Source: Marinobacter halodurans (GTDB lineage Bacteria; Pseudomonadota; Gammaproteobacteria; Pseudomonadales; Oleiphilaceae). From it: DNA of 64,000 nt. The notes under the pieces were generated by a model, which was given only the letters and a program-made list of their open reading frames with translations, was not told where the DNA came from and did no database searches. The stretch covers positions 62,001 through 126,000 of the forward strand of contig NZ_SJDL01000001.1 in NCBI RefSeq assembly GCF_004327985.1. Direction: 5' to 3'. A program made the position numbers and the translations under genes. Positions 8,774 through 20,111 of this stretch are shown one piece after another. Within the stretch, counting starts at the first letter, position 1. Every line of letters begins with the position of its first letter.

Positions 8774-9223
8774 CTATGTCAAACGACGCCGCGCATGCAT
8801 CCGGTTCGCCGCCTCATCCGCCTGCTTCTGGTCCCGCAGGTCCTGATGACGCTGCTCCTGGGCCCGGCAGGCCTCAATGTGCCGGGCCATGCCCTTGCGC
8901 CGTTCATAGGCTTCGCGCCAGGCATCCCGGGCTTTCTCGAAGGCCTCAACCGCCTTGCGGGCTTGTTTCTCCTGCGAATGGATGGCGTTATCGAGTTGGG
9001 CGATGAAGGCCTGCCACCCCTGCAGCTTGCTGATGGAGACCACTCCCTGCTGCCCACGGCGCATCTGCTCGCGATAGTCCGCCTGGTAGCGACGCAACTC
9101 GTCCAGTTGGCGCTGTTGCTGTTGCATCTGCTGGCGTGCCTGGTTCAGCACATCGAGGGCCTGGTCCTCCCGCCGCTGCTCCAGCGACAGGACAACCTGT
9201 AACCGTTCGGAACGCGGTTTCAT
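8774..9223 (-). CDS. fliJ: FliJ, flagellar export chaperone/stalk protein
   Basis: FliJ is the coiled-coil stalk of the export ATPase and helps recycle chaperones. The 149-residue product is almost entirely helical and rich in Gln, Arg and Glu (for example [19 protein letters not shown]), which is the family style and length. Its ATG overlaps the fliI stop in an ATGA arrangement. Sequence conservation in FliJ is low, so position after fliI carries much of the weight. Confidence 0.93.
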   Translation of the reverse strand: MKPRSERLQVVLSLEQRREDQALDVLNQARQQMQQQQRQLDELRRYQADYREQMRRGQQGVVSISKLQGWQAFIAQLDNAIHSQEKQARKAVEAFEKARDAWREAYERRKGMARHIEACRAQEQRHQDLRDQKQADEAANRMHARRRLT

Positions 9224-10596
9224 GCATTACCCTGCTGTGGCGGCTCCGGTGCCCGGGCCTTGCGATCGGGAAGGACGTCCTGCAGCCGGTCAACGCTGGC
9301 CTGGTAAGCCGCACTCTCTTTCAGCCCCTGGCGCAGGAAGGCACGCATGTCGTCGATGCGTTCGATGGCGTAATCGGTCTCCGGATCGGACCCTCTGACG
9401 TAGGCGCCGACGCTGATCAGATCCCGCGCCTGCTGGTACCGGGCGAATACCTGCTTGAATTCCTGGGCCTTGCGGAAATGCTCGTTGGCTGTCACCTGGG
9501 GCATGACCCGGCTGACCGAGGCTTCCACATCAATGGCCGGATAATGCCCCTCTTCCGCCAGCGAGCGGGACAGCACAATGTGGCCGTCCAGGATCGCCCG
9601 GGCCGCGTCGGCTATCGGATCCTGCTGGTCATCGCCTTCGGTCAGGACCGTGTAGAACGCGGTAATCGACCCGCCACCGGGCTTGCCGTTACCCGTACGT
9701 TCCACCAACTGGGGCAGTTTGGCAAAGACCGACGGCGGATAGCCCTTGGTCGCTGGTGGCTCGCCGACTGCCAGCGCAATCTCCCGCTGGGCCTGGGCGT
9801 AACGGGTCAACGAGTCCATCAACAGCAGGACGCGTTTGCCCCGGTCACGGAAATACTCGGCGATGCGCGTGGTGAGCATGGCGGCGCGCAAGCGCATCAG
9901 GGGCGAATCGTCCGCCGGTGAGGCCACGACCACGGAACGGGCCAGACCCTCATCGCCGAGGATGTCTTCGATGAATTCCTTCACCTCTCGACCCCGTTCG
10001 CCGATCAGGCCGACGACGGTGATGTCCGCATCGGTGAACCGGGTCATCATGCCCAACAGCATACTCTTGCCCACACCACTACCGGCGAACAGCCCCAGGC
10101 GCTGGCCCTGGCCGACCGTCAGCAGTGAATTGATGGCTCGAATCCCGACGTCCAGGCTCTGACGGACCGGCGCTCGGTGCAGGGGGTTGATGATTTCGCC
10201 GGCCAGGCCCACCTGGGCTTCGGCCCGCAGGGGGCCACCGCCGTCCAACGGCACGCCGGAGCCATTGATCACCCGACCCAGGAGCTCGGGGCCAACCGGC
10301 ACCCGGCTCGCCGAAGACAGCGGCACAACGCGAGCGCCGGGCCGCAGCCCCTCGATGGCGGTCAACGGCATCAGGTAGACGCGGTCATCTTCGAAACCGA
10401 CCACTTCCGCCTCAACACTGCCAATGCCCTGCCCCTGGATCACGCAGCGATCGCCCACCACCATCGGGCAGCCGACGCACTCCAGCGTCAGCCCGACCAT
10501 ACGGGTCAGGCGCCCGGACAGCTCAGGTTCGATCTGTGGTGGCAAGTAATCCTGGAGTCGGTTGAGGCGGTCAGCCAGAGTGCTCGTCACGGTCAT
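9220..10596 (-). CDS. fliI: FliI, flagellar export ATPase
   Basis: FliI is the F1-beta-like ATPase that drives flagellar protein export. The 458-residue product has the Walker A loop GSGVGKS (172-178), a Walker B region [17 protein letters not shown], and the typical motif [14 protein letters not shown]. Length and domain order are standard. The 5' end overlaps fliH by 26 bases and the 3' end overlaps fliJ, so fliHIJ is a tightly coupled unit. Confidence 0.98.
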   Translation of the reverse strand: MTVTSTLADRLNRLQDYLPPQIEPELSGRLTRMVGLTLECVGCPMVVGDRCVIQGQGIGSVEAEVVGFEDDRVYLMPLTAIEGLRPGARVVPLSSASRVPVGPELLGRVINGSGVPLDGGGPLRAEAQVGLAGEIINPLHRAPVRQSLDVGIRAINSLLTVGQGQRLGLFAGSGVGKSMLLGMMTRFTDADITVVGLIGERGREVKEFIEDILGDEGLARSVVVASPADDSPLMRLRAAMLTTRIAEYFRDRGKRVLLLMDSLTRYAQAQREIALAVGEPPATKGYPPSVFAKLPQLVERTGNGKPGGGSITAFYTVLTEGDDQQDPIADAARAILDGHIVLSRSLAEEGHYPAIDVEASVSRVMPQVTANEHFRKAQEFKQVFARYQQARDLISVGAYVRGSDPETDYAIERIDDMRAFLRQGLKESAAYQASVDRLQDVLPDRKARAPEPPQQGNA

Positions 10597-11482
10597 CCTC
10601 CCCGCGGTCGGTCTCGGTGTCCGTGTCGGTCGGGCCGGACGCTGTCTGGTCGTCGGCGTTGCCGGTTTCCAGCACGTCGCGATGGAAATCCGTCAGGTCG
10701 CCCATCATGGCATCCAGCTCGACGCTGTCGCCGGGCTCGTCACTGTCCAGTTGCTGATCCAGCATGCGCTGGACGGCTTTCTGGAAGCGTTTCTCCACCG
10801 TGAAATCCACCAGGCTGTGGCGGGTTTCCACCTTACAGCCGCCGGCCAGGATGGTCTCATCTTCGACGACACTGGCTTCAGCTTCCAGACGACCGGCCAC
10901 ATCCCGGACCCATTCCAGGTCCGACGGATTGACGCGGATGCGTACGTTATCCTGGGTGGACGGCAGGCTGGCTACGGCTTCACGGACCACGGTGCGGATC
11001 TGGGACGAATCGGTTTGCAACTCCCGATAGACCACCGCACGGGCCAGAACGGTGCTCAGATTGAACAGGGCCGTTTCCAGCTCGTCCTCATGGCGATGGA
11101 TGGGATCCACCAGATCGGCCATGATGGCTTCGAGCTGCTTCAGCCGGGCCTCGACCTCTTCACGGGTCTGTTGCAGCGCTTCTTCCCGGCCCTGGGCACG
11201 GCCCTCTTCCAGCCCCTGCTGGAACCCTTCCTGGTGGCCGGCTTCCCGACCGCGGGTCAGACCTTCCTCGTGGCCGGCTTCCTGCCCCTCCTTCTGACCG
11301 TCTTCCCAGGCTTCCTTGCGAATGGCTTCCAGGTCGGCAGCCGTCAGCGGTTTGACGTTGCGATCTTCCTCCCGGGAATGCGCCACCATGTTGCCTTTTT
11401 CATCAAGCAGCGGGAGCTCCCAACGCTCGTAGGCAGTCAGCTCTTCGGAAGGAATTCGATCACGATGGCCCTTGTGTTTCAT
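10571..11482 (-). CDS. fliH: FliH, negative regulator of FliI
   Basis: FliH is the peripheral stalk that binds and restrains FliI and links it to the C-ring. The 303-residue product has a central run of Gly-rich heptad-like segments ([20 protein letters not shown] and onward, about residues 62-105), the GxxxG-type helix known from FliH. A C-terminal E-like domain follows. The start shares one base with the fliG stop. The acidic tail beyond residue 280 is dispensable-looking low complexity. Confidence 0.94.
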   Translation of the reverse strand: MKHKGHRDRIPSEELTAYERWELPLLDEKGNMVAHSREEDRNVKPLTAADLEAIRKEAWEDGQKEGQEAGHEEGLTRGREAGHQEGFQQGLEEGRAQGREEALQQTREEVEARLKQLEAIMADLVDPIHRHEDELETALFNLSTVLARAVVYRELQTDSSQIRTVVREAVASLPSTQDNVRIRVNPSDLEWVRDVAGRLEAEASVVEDETILAGGCKVETRHSLVDFTVEKRFQKAVQRMLDQQLDSDEPGDSVELDAMMGDLTDFHRDVLETGNADDQTASGPTDTDTETDRGEDDRDEHSG

Positions 11483-12531
11483 TACATCATTTCTTCGCCG
11501 GAACCGCCGAGGGTGATTTCACCCGCTTCAGCCATTCGGCGGGCAATGGTGATAATGTCTTTCTGCGCCGCTTCCACCTCGCTGACGCGGACCGGCCCCT
11601 TGGCCTCCAGGTCATCCGCCAGCAGCTCGGACGCGCGTTTGGACATGTTCTTGAAGATCTTGTCCTTGACCTCGTCATCGGCACCCTTGAGTGCCACGAC
11701 CAGGACTTCGGAAGAGACTTCGCGCAGCAGGGCCTGGATGCCCCGGTCATCGATGTCCTTGAGGTTGTCAAAGACGAACATGAGGTCTTCGATGGTCGAC
11801 GCCAGATCCGGATCCATATCCTTGATGGAATCCATCAGGTTGCCTTCGACGCTGCGGTCCATGAAGTTCATGATATCAGCCGCCCGCTTGACCCCGCCAA
11901 TCCGGCTGGTTTGGGTGGTGGAGCCGCCGGAGAACTGTTTCTCGAGGATGTCGTTGAGTTCCTGCAGGGCCTGGGGCTGAACGCTTTCCAGCGAGGCCAC
12001 CCGCATCAGGACATCCAGCCGGACCTTGTCGTCCAGCGTGGCGAGGATTTCGGCGGCCTGGTCCGGGTCCAGGTAGGACACGACGATGGCCTGGATCTGC
12101 GGGTGCTCGTAGCGAATGATATCCGCCACCGCCCGCGGCTCCATCCATTTCAGCGTGTCCAGGCCGGTGGTGTTGCCGCCGATCAGGATCCGGTCAATCA
12201 GGCTGGAGGCTTTGTCGTCACCCAGCGCCTGGGTCAGCATCGCCCGAATATAGTCGTCGTTGCCCACGCCCAGACCGGTTTGCCCACCCACGGCGTCGAC
12301 GAACTGGTCCAGCACGTACTTGACCTCTTCTCGGCTGACGTCCTTCATCTGGGCCATGGCGACCCCCACGCGCTGGACCTCCTTGGGCCCCATATGCTTG
12401 AGGATCTGCGCAGCATCCGCTTCACCCAGGCTCATCAGCAGGATAGCCGCCTGCTCCACCCGGGGAATCTTGCGCATCGGCTTGGCCTGTTCTTTGGCCG
12501 GCTGGTTTTGCGCTGCGTTGTCGTCAGTCAT
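11482..12531 (-). CDS. fliG: FliG, flagellar switch/torque protein
   Basis: FliG is the C-ring protein that interacts with the stators and generates torque. The 349-residue product shows the N-terminal MS-ring binding domain (QAAILLMSLGEADAAQILKH), the middle ARM-like repeats with the EHPQ motif (EHPQIQAIVVSYLDPDQAA), and the C-terminal torque helix region (MFVFDNLKDIDDRGIQALLR). Its start lies eight bases inside fliF. Confidence 0.98.
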   Translation of the reverse strand: MTDDNAAQNQPAKEQAKPMRKIPRVEQAAILLMSLGEADAAQILKHMGPKEVQRVGVAMAQMKDVSREEVKYVLDQFVDAVGGQTGLGVGNDDYIRAMLTQALGDDKASSLIDRILIGGNTTGLDTLKWMEPRAVADIIRYEHPQIQAIVVSYLDPDQAAEILATLDDKVRLDVLMRVASLESVQPQALQELNDILEKQFSGGSTTQTSRIGGVKRAADIMNFMDRSVEGNLMDSIKDMDPDLASTIEDLMFVFDNLKDIDDRGIQALLREVSSEVLVVALKGADDEVKDKIFKNMSKRASELLADDLEAKGPVRVSEVEAAQKDIITIARRMAEAGEITLGGSGEEMM

Positions 12532-14263
12532 CCACGTTTACCCACTGGCGCATGACCTGGGCGACCCGGGCCGGGTCTTCCGAAATCACGCCTTTCAATG
12601 CGTTCAGTTGCTTATCATAGCTATCTGTCGCACCCGGCAAAAGGAGGTCGTCGCTGCGATCCATAGCGCTGCGCAGGGCGTCGTCGCTGCCGATGCCCTG
12701 CAGGCTATCGTAATCGTCCGAACCCAGTGACCGGTCACGCTCGCTGCGACCGGCGCCGGACAGGCTCTTCAGGGTCGGGCGCAGCAGACCAAGGACCAGG
12801 ATCAGGATCACCAGACCCGCCAGCACCTGCTTCATCAGATCCCAGAACCAGGGCTGCTCCCAGAAGCCCGGTTTTTCAAAGGCCACCTGCTGCTCCGGCG
12901 CAAACGCCGTGTTCATGACGGTCACACTGTCGCCACGGGCTGCCGAGTAACCTACCGCATCCCGCACCAGCAGGGTCAGGCGCTGCAACTCCTGCTCCGA
13001 CCAGGGCTGGTAGCTGACTTCGCCGGTGTCGGGATTGACCACCCGCTTGTCGTCCACGGCCACGGCAACGGTCAGACGCTGGACCGTGCCCTGCTCCTGG
13101 CGAATGTAGCTGACGGAACGGTCCATCTCATAGTTCTTGGTCGACTCGGTGCGGACGTTAACCGGCGTACTTTGCTGCTGGTTCTGTTGCCCCTGCTGAC
13201 CCTGACCGTTCTGCTGATTCTGCTGGGCCTGGTTGTTGTTGGCCACTTCCGGTGCCGTCGCATTGCCTGGCGGCTGATTGCTGAGCGCACCCGGAATCCC
13301 GCCCTGAGCCCCCGCAGTCCGCTGCTCGCTCATCTTCCGCTCGGACCGGATGGCCCGCTGTTCGGGGTTGTAGAGTTCCTGGGCTTTCTCCACGTTGGAG
13401 AAATCCAGATCCGCCGAGACTTCGGCGCGGAAGCGGTCGTCACCGACCACCGGCGCCAGAATACTGGCGACCCGCTTGTTGAGCTTGTCCTCGATGCGGG
13501 ACGCGTATTCATACTGGTCCTGCATCTGCTTGGCGTCGCTGTCCTCGTCATCATTGGTCAGCAGGTTGCCGTTCTGATCCACAACGGTGACGTGCTCCCG
13601 CTTCATTTCCGGCACGCTGCCGGCCACGAGATTGACGACGGCGGAAATTTGTTCGTCCGACAGGCGCCGACCGGAGTAGACCTCCAGGAAGATAGACGCC
13701 GACGGTTCACGGGCATCCCGGACAAAGACGGAACGCTTGGGAATCGCCAGGTGGACACGAGCCCCGTGGACGTTGCTCATACTGGAAATGGTACGCGCCA
13801 GCTCCCCTTCCAGGCCGCGGCGGTAGCTGATGGTTTCCATGAACTGGGACGTGCCCAGCCCCTGCTCCTTGTCGAGCAGTTCATAACCAACGGTTTTCTC
13901 GTCGGTGACGCCAGCGGCGGCCAGCTTGAGGCGGGCGTTATAGACGTCATCCGAGGCAACCAGGAGCGCACCGGTACGGGGCTCCATGTGATAGTCGATA
14001 CCGGACTGATCCAGGATATTGGTGACTTCCTGGGTGTTGTAACTGGACAGATCCCCCAATACCGGTTGGTAGTTGGGCTCCTGGGCCCAGAGTACCACCG
14101 CGACGCCCAGCGCGACGCTGGCTGCCAGCCCCACCATCAGGCCAATCTGGCGCAGCAGGGTCAGGCGATTGAAGCCGAACAGGAGATCGCTCTGGCTTTC
14201 ATTGCCGGCGTCGGTCGTTGCCGGTGTATTGGATGTTGTTGCTTCGGCGGCTGCACTGGCCAT
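12524..14263 (-). CDS. fliF: FliF, flagellar MS-ring protein
   Basis: FliF builds the inner-membrane MS ring that nucleates flagellar assembly. The 579-residue product has two transmembrane helices (about 37-58 and 462-482). Ring-building motifs lie between them (YQPVLGDLSSYNTQEV, then RRGLEGELARTI), and the C-terminal FliG-binding tail ends VAQVMRQWVNVDD. A Gln/Asn-rich insertion lies at about residues 342-364 in the collar region. The ATG follows a GGAG site and lies 15 bases after fliE. Confidence 0.98.
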   Translation of the reverse strand: MASAAAEATTSNTPATTDAGNESQSDLLFGFNRLTLLRQIGLMVGLAASVALGVAVVLWAQEPNYQPVLGDLSSYNTQEVTNILDQSGIDYHMEPRTGALLVASDDVYNARLKLAAAGVTDEKTVGYELLDKEQGLGTSQFMETISYRRGLEGELARTISSMSNVHGARVHLAIPKRSVFVRDAREPSASIFLEVYSGRRLSDEQISAVVNLVAGSVPEMKREHVTVVDQNGNLLTNDDEDSDAKQMQDQYEYASRIEDKLNKRVASILAPVVGDDRFRAEVSADLDFSNVEKAQELYNPEQRAIRSERKMSEQRTAGAQGGIPGALSNQPPGNATAPEVANNNQAQQNQQNGQGQQGQQNQQQSTPVNVRTESTKNYEMDRSVSYIRQEQGTVQRLTVAVAVDDKRVVNPDTGEVSYQPWSEQELQRLTLLVRDAVGYSAARGDSVTVMNTAFAPEQQVAFEKPGFWEQPWFWDLMKQVLAGLVILILVLGLLRPTLKSLSGAGRSERDRSLGSDDYDSLQGIGSDDALRSAMDRSDDLLLPGATDSYDKQLNALKGVISEDPARVAQVMRQWVNVDD

Positions 14264-14278
14264 GGTTCTGCTCCGCTA

Positions 14279-14656
14279 TCAGACCGGCATGTTCATGATG
14301 TCTTCATAGGCCTGCACCACACGGTTGCGGACCTGAGTCAGGGCTTCGAAAGAGACCGAGGCTTTCTGCGAGGCAATCATAACCCGGGCAATATCCACAT
14401 TGGGATCGCCTTGCTCGTAGGCCGTGGCCAGTTGCGTGGAGTTGGACTGCAGCTCGTTCACGCCATCGACGGCCTGCTTGAGCATGTCACCAAACCCCGG
14501 GGCTTCCTGGGTTTCGCTGGGACCATTGGGCTTGCGGACGCTGTCGAGGGAACCCTTGAGCTGGTTCTCCTGCTCGACCCGCTGATTCTGCATCATCTGC
14601 GAGCGCAGAGAACGAATCTCGGAAAGGACGTTGTTGATGTCGGCCCGTTGAACCAT
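14279..14656 (-). CDS. fliE: FliE, hook-basal body protein
   Basis: FliE joins the MS ring to the proximal rod and is the first substrate exported. The 125-residue product is helical and ends with the conserved segment [20 protein letters not shown]. The ATG follows a strong AGGAGAG site. It heads the fliEFGHIJ operon behind a clear sigma-54 element. Confidence 0.96.
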   Translation of the reverse strand: MVQRADINNVLSEIRSLRSQMMQNQRVEQENQLKGSLDSVRKPNGPSETQEAPGFGDMLKQAVDGVNELQSNSTQLATAYEQGDPNVDIARVMIASQKASVSFEALTQVRNRVVQAYEDIMNMPV

Positions 14657-14730
14657 GGTGCTCTCTCCTCGCCGGTTGCGCCTGACAGCAAACCGGCTCG
14701 CGTTGATCAGTCATTGCTGGAGGATTTAAA

Positions 14731-14745
14731 GCAAAGCTCGGGCCA
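14731..14745 (-). promoter_or_regulatory. sigma-54 promoter upstream of fliE
   Basis: The minus strand reads TGGCCCG-AGCT-TTGC with correct 10-base GG-GC spacing. The predicted start near 14719 is about 63 bases before the fliE ATG, and the element sits downstream of the fleR terminator, so fliEFGHIJ is an independent transcript. Confidence 0.75.
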
Positions 14746-14865
14746 AACCATAAATAATGTTAATTTTCATAAGGATAAGTAGATTTTTTGATATTGTTAC
14801 CGGAACCTTGCCAAATAATTGACTGGCGCCAGGCAGCAGCGCCGAAGGACCGACGGGCCGGTAAC

Positions 14866-14891
14866 AAAAAAAGTGGCACCCGAAGGTGCCA
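14866..14891 (-). terminator. intrinsic terminator of fleSR
   Basis: On the minus strand a 7-bp perfect stem (TGGCACC, TTCG loop, GGTGCCA) is followed by C and seven Ts. It starts 47 bases after the fleR stop and lies before the fliE promoter, separating the two operons. Confidence 0.85.
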
Positions 14892-14937
14892 GACGAAGGA
14901 GTTAACGCAGGAGTCAATCAGGGGTTCACAATGCGGA

Positions 14938-16368
14938 TCAGGCTGTGGCCAGCTCCGCGTCGAGGTCGATACCGAAATCACGCATTTGGGCCAGCTTGTA
15001 GCGCAGCGTGCGGGGACTGATGCCCAACTGCTCGGCGGCGCGATTCCGGCGGCCGCGCTCACGCTTGAGGGCATCGATGATGATGCGGAATTCACGTTGT
15101 TTGAGGTCCTGCCCCAATGAACCGGACTCGGCCTCTTCTTCGGTCATTTCCGTCTGGAGCGGCTCACTGACCGGCAGCGTCGGTTCTTCAACCACCGGTT
15201 GCGGCGGGGTTGGCACGGTGCGGGGACTCAGTCCGGTAATGCCCATGTCCAGACACAGATCGTCGGCGACGATGTCCTGACCCTGGAGCAGCACCAACGC
15301 CCGCTGGATGGCATTGTCCAGCTCACGAACGTTGCCCGGCCAGCTGTGATGGCGCAGGGCCTGCTCGGCATCGCGGCTGAAACCGATGCCGGTCAGTTTC
15401 ATCTTGCGACTGTGGGACTTCAGCAGGTGGCGCGCCAGGGGCATAATGTCCCGCGGGCGCTCGCGCAACGGCTGCCACTGCATCGGGAAGACGCTCAGGC
15501 GGTAGTAAAGGTCTTCCCGGAATTTGCCTTCGCGGACATAATCCGCCAGGTCACGGTTGGTGGTGGCCAGCACGCGCACATCCAGCCGGATCGGCTTGCG
15601 ACCGCCAACGCGCTCCACCTCTCTTTCCTGCAGGACCCGCAGCAGCTTGGCCTGCAAGCCCATGTCCATTTCGGATATCTCGTCCAGCAGCAACGTGCCG
15701 CCGTTGGCCTGCTCGAATTTGCCCGGCGATGAGGCGTGGGCGCCTGTAAAGGCCCCTTTCTCGTGACCAAACAGGATCGCTTCCAGCATGTTTTCGGGAA
15801 TCGCCGCGCAGTTGATCGCCACGAACGGCTGATCCGCCCGCGAGGAATACTGATGGATATAGCGAGCCAGCACTTCCTTACCCGTCCCGCTCTCGCCGGA
15901 GATCATCACCGTCGAATCACTGGCGGCTACCTTGCGGGCCAGTTGGAACATACGCTGGCTGACCGGATCTTCCGCTACCGGCTCGTCCTTGCGGCGGGAG
16001 CCATCGCCGCCCACAACGCGACCAACCGCTTCTACCAGCACCTGCGGCTCGAACGGCTTGACCAGGTAATCGATGGCGCCGGCCTGCATCGCCGCCACCG
16101 CGTCGCTGATCTGGCCGTAGGCGGTAATCAGCATCATCGGCAGCCCCGGATACAGTCGCTGAACGTCCGACAGCAGGTCATGACCGGACTTACCGGGCAT
16201 GTTGACGTCGCTCACCACGATATCGACGGGGCCGTCCGCCAGCCGCTGCAGCGCCTGCTCGGCGGAGTCGGCTTCACGTACCTTGAATTTCGCCAGCTCC
16301 AGGGTCGTCACCAACGCCTCGCGCAGGTCACGATCATCCTCGACGATCAGAACGGTTGATTTGGCCAT
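14938..16368 (-). CDS. fleR: FleR, sigma-54-dependent flagellar response regulator
   Basis: FleR is phosphorylated by FleS and activates later flagellar genes with RpoN. The 476-residue product has a receiver with Asp54 (VVSDVNMPG) and an AAA+ domain with Walker [10 protein letters not shown]. The sigma-54 contact loop GAFTGA is intact, and a C-terminal Fis-type helix-turn-helix is present (RNRAAEQLGISPRTLRYKL). Its ATG follows a GGAGG site, 51 bases after fleS. Confidence 0.95.
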   Translation of the reverse strand: MAKSTVLIVEDDRDLREALVTTLELAKFKVREADSAEQALQRLADGPVDIVVSDVNMPGKSGHDLLSDVQRLYPGLPMMLITAYGQISDAVAAMQAGAIDYLVKPFEPQVLVEAVGRVVGGDGSRRKDEPVAEDPVSQRMFQLARKVAASDSTVMISGESGTGKEVLARYIHQYSSRADQPFVAINCAAIPENMLEAILFGHEKGAFTGAHASSPGKFEQANGGTLLLDEISEMDMGLQAKLLRVLQEREVERVGGRKPIRLDVRVLATTNRDLADYVREGKFREDLYYRLSVFPMQWQPLRERPRDIMPLARHLLKSHSRKMKLTGIGFSRDAEQALRHHSWPGNVRELDNAIQRALVLLQGQDIVADDLCLDMGITGLSPRTVPTPPQPVVEEPTLPVSEPLQTEMTEEEAESGSLGQDLKQREFRIIIDALKRERGRRNRAAEQLGISPRTLRYKLAQMRDFGIDLDAELATA

Positions 16369-16419
16369 GATTGCCTCCGCCTTGTCCTTACTCTTGTACT
16401 CAGTTTCTTGAGTTCAGTG

Positions 16420-17655
16420 TTAAACCGCGCCCTGGACCAGAGGCAGGCGTAGAATCGCTTGCGCACCTGAGCCCTCGGACGTCAGATCAAATTCGCCCTT
16501 GTGCGCTTTCACCACGGCCTGGACCACGGCCAGACCCAGCCCGGTGCCCTGGGATTTGGTGGTGTAAAACGCTTCGAGCAGTTGCTCACGCTCTTCCGGC
16601 GCAAAGCCCGGCCCGTTGTCGGCCACGATGATTTCCGCCTGCCCGTCGTTCACGCTGACCCGCACCGTCACATGATTGGCGCCAGCTTCGAGGCTGTTGT
16701 TCACCAGGTTCAGACAGGCGCCGATCAGGGCGTCGCGATTGCAGTGGATCGACGCGGTGGACGGTGTCAGCGCCCACTCCAGCGTCGTTTCCGGACGCAG
16801 CGCCAGAGCATCGGCCGCGCTCTGCAGGGCCTCGCCCAGGGACGCCAGCGACAGCTGTTCTGCCAGACGTGTCTCGCCACGGGCAAAGATGAGCATGTCG
16901 CGGACCTGTTGTTCCAGGTGAGTCAGTCGGGACATCAGTCGATCGGCACAACGCTGACGCAGCTCCGGCTCCAGGTCCGGCTGGGACAGATGCCCGCCAT
17001 ACAGAATGGCGGCGGACAGCGGTGTACGGATCTGGTGGGCCAGCGACGCCACCATCCGGCCCATGGCCGACAGGCGCTGGGCGTGGGACAGCTGGGCCTG
17101 GAGGCGACGGGTTTCTGTCAGGTCGTTCAGCAGGATCAACTGGCCCGGCTCGTTTTCCATGGAGCGGATTTCAATGCTGACCCGCCGGCCATCCCGCAGA
17201 GAGACTTCATGACCGTCGTCCCGACGCGGTGCGAAACAGCGCCGGATCACCTCCAGCCAGGCCTCCCCTTCCAGCGGCTCGCCGAGCAGCGACACCGCCG
17301 CCGGGTTGCACTGGCTGACGACGCCCTTGCTGTCGAGAACCACCACGCCCGCAGGCATGACGGAGAGCAGTGTGGACAGTCGGTCGGCCAGGCGCTCCTT
17401 CTCTTCCAGTTCCTGCTGGCGCTGTCGGGTCTCAGCGGTCAGTTCACCAGACAACTGGTTCACCCGGGACTCCAACGTGCGGTAGGAATCGGTAATCTGC
17501 CGGGACATGCGGTTGAACAGGTCCAGGGCGGAATCCACAGCAGCATCGTCGGTGGCTTCCGGAAACAGCGCCGTCACCTTCTGATTGGCGTCGGCGGCGG
17601 CGTTGGACCCACCGGCCGTCGCGGATGACTTGGCGGAAAACTGCAGCTGGCTCAT
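16420..17655 (-). CDS. fleS: FleS, flagellar sensor histidine kinase
   Basis: FleS is the cytoplasmic kinase partner of FleR. The 411-residue product has no transmembrane helix. It has an N-terminal coiled region (about 45-95) and a PAS-like domain (about 95-180; PAGVVVLDSKGVV). The HisKA segment carries His207 (SLAHQIRTPLSAAI), and the HATPase domain has N and G boxes (LNLVNNSLEAGA; VADNGPGF; KSQGTGLGLAVV). The start has a GGGAGGT site. It is paired with fleR under one sigma-54 promoter. Confidence 0.94.
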   Translation of the reverse strand: MSQLQFSAKSSATAGGSNAAADANQKVTALFPEATDDAAVDSALDLFNRMSRQITDSYRTLESRVNQLSGELTAETRQRQQELEEKERLADRLSTLLSVMPAGVVVLDSKGVVSQCNPAAVSLLGEPLEGEAWLEVIRRCFAPRRDDGHEVSLRDGRRVSIEIRSMENEPGQLILLNDLTETRRLQAQLSHAQRLSAMGRMVASLAHQIRTPLSAAILYGGHLSQPDLEPELRQRCADRLMSRLTHLEQQVRDMLIFARGETRLAEQLSLASLGEALQSAADALALRPETTLEWALTPSTASIHCNRDALIGACLNLVNNSLEAGANHVTVRVSVNDGQAEIIVADNGPGFAPEEREQLLEAFYTTKSQGTGLGLAVVQAVVKAHKGEFDLTSEGSGAQAILRLPLVQGAV

Positions 17656-17730
17656 GCCTGACCTCCCGGCTGCGGGCTCACGACGAATGGTCGCGACGCC
17701 CGCAATATAATTAGCGTTGCAGGTCGTCTA

Positions 17731-17745
17731 GCGATTGCTGTGCCA
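17731..17745 (-). promoter_or_regulatory. sigma-54 promoter upstream of fleS
   Basis: The minus strand reads TGGCACA-GCAA-TCGC, with a near-perfect -24 half, a weaker -12 half and correct spacing. The predicted start near 17719 is about 64 bases before the fleS ATG. FleQ-dependent control of fleSR is known in Pseudomonas; here it is inferred. Confidence 0.65.
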
Positions 17746-17876
17746 GTTTTTATTTTTTCTTACTTTTCAGTAAGTTTCCGGAAAACAGAAAGCGGAGATG
17801 CCAGATATTTGTCGGAATATGAAGGCGTTAGACAAGGCGGGAACGGGATTTTGACAGTGGAAGGAATCAGGCATTC

Positions 17877-17900
17877 GGGCCGGCCACGAACAGCCGGCCC
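17877..17900 (-). terminator. strong hairpin just after fleQ
   Basis: An 8-bp perfect stem (GGGCCGGC and GCCGGCCC with an 8-base loop) lies 7 bases beyond the fleQ stop. No T-run follows, so it could be a terminator, a pause or an mRNA-stabilising structure. Confidence 0.4.
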
Positions 17901-17907
17901 GGGACAT

Positions 17908-19353
<1,446 letters not shown>

Positions 19354-19505
19354 GCAGGATTTGTCTCCGGGTTATCAGGAAGGCACCGACCAGCCAGCTG
19401 TCAAATCGCCCCGGGGACGGGTCTGCGAAAGATGTGCTGCATTGGATGCCAGAGCCCCTCGGCAATGCTCTGGAAAGGCCACAGTTTGCCTGAATTCTGA
19501 CGCGT

Positions 19506-19534
19506 AGTTAAGACTCCGGAAAGGTTTGAGTCAA
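19506..19534 (-). promoter_or_regulatory. possible sigma-70 promoter of fleQ
   Basis: The minus strand has TTGACT, a 17-base spacer and TTAACT. The -35 is strong and the -10 is weak (3 of 6). The predicted start near 19499 is about 145 bases before the fleQ ATG and lies after the fliT-like gene. No sigma-54 element was seen here, consistent with fleQ being sigma-70-driven in Pseudomonas. Confidence 0.35.
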
Positions 19535-19561
19535 TTTTATGACGCAATTTTTTACCAAAAA

Positions 19562-19885
19562 TCACGGCCGGCGCCCGCGGGCACGGACATTGGCATAGGT
19601 CTTCAGCGCATTACGGTTCTGGTTCATTCCACGCAGTTCCCTCGCCGCCGTATCACGGGATTCAGTCGCCTGCCGGGTGGCGTCGTCCATGAGTGTCTGC
19701 AGCCGCTCCAACCGCTGCCCCAACCCGTCCCGATCGCCCGTCCCCTCCTCGACATCGGCAACCGCCGCTGCCACCGCCGGTCGCACGGACTGGCTCACCC
19801 GGTCCAGGGTTTCCCAATCCTCCCGCGTGAGCGCTTCGCGAAAGTCGTTGATCAGGCGATCCAGCGATTCCAGTGCATTGGGCAT
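19562..19885 (-). CDS. FliT-like flagellar chaperone (putative)
   Basis: This is a small helical protein (about 107 residues) with the segment FREALTREDWETLDRVSQSV, in the style of FliT-type chaperones. It lies just upstream of fleQ, where fliS/fliT genes commonly sit in this group. I chose the ATG at 19885 because GGGAG lies eight bases upstream. A GTG at 19924 would overlap the stop of the remnant upstream (GTGA) and add 13 residues; that arrangement would suggest coupling. The basic C-terminus (NVRARGRRP) is unremarkable. Identity is mostly positional. Confidence 0.6.
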   Translation of the reverse strand: MPNALESLDRLINDFREALTREDWETLDRVSQSVRPAVAAAVADVEEGTGDRDGLGQRLERLQTLMDDATRQATESRDTAARELRGMNQNRNALKTYANVRARGRRP

Positions 19886-19920
19886 GCGATGTTCTCCCAC
19901 CCCGGCGTTCAGTAAATGAT

Positions 19921-20111
19921 TCACGCAGTATAACGCTGATACCGCCGTGCCGCCGAGCGCAGCGACGAGCTGTTGGGAAGATCCGTGACGTAGGCCAGGT
20001 TCAGCGTGCCGGCCAGGCTCGACGGCACCATGATCCGGGTTTTCAGGTAAAAGATCTTATTGTCGATTTGTCGATGTCGGCCAGGGTTGCCTCTGGCTCA
20101 ATCGCCATCAT
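19921..20111 (-). pseudogene. frameshifted gene remnant at the flagellar/SOS border
   Basis: On the minus strand one frame encodes MMAIEPEATLADID and then runs into a TGA. A second frame encodes NKIFYLKTRIMVPSSLAG, TLNLAYVTDLPNSSSLRSA and so on, to a TGA at 19921. The two frames join exactly if one copy of a perfect 8-bp tandem repeat (TTGTCGAT twice, 20060-20075, plus strand) is removed. That yields about 60 residues of protein-like sequence. The frame is also open upstream, antisense to the next gene, but no start with a ribosome site is seen. I do not recognise the family. It could be a real pseudogene or a sequence error. Confidence 0.45.
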
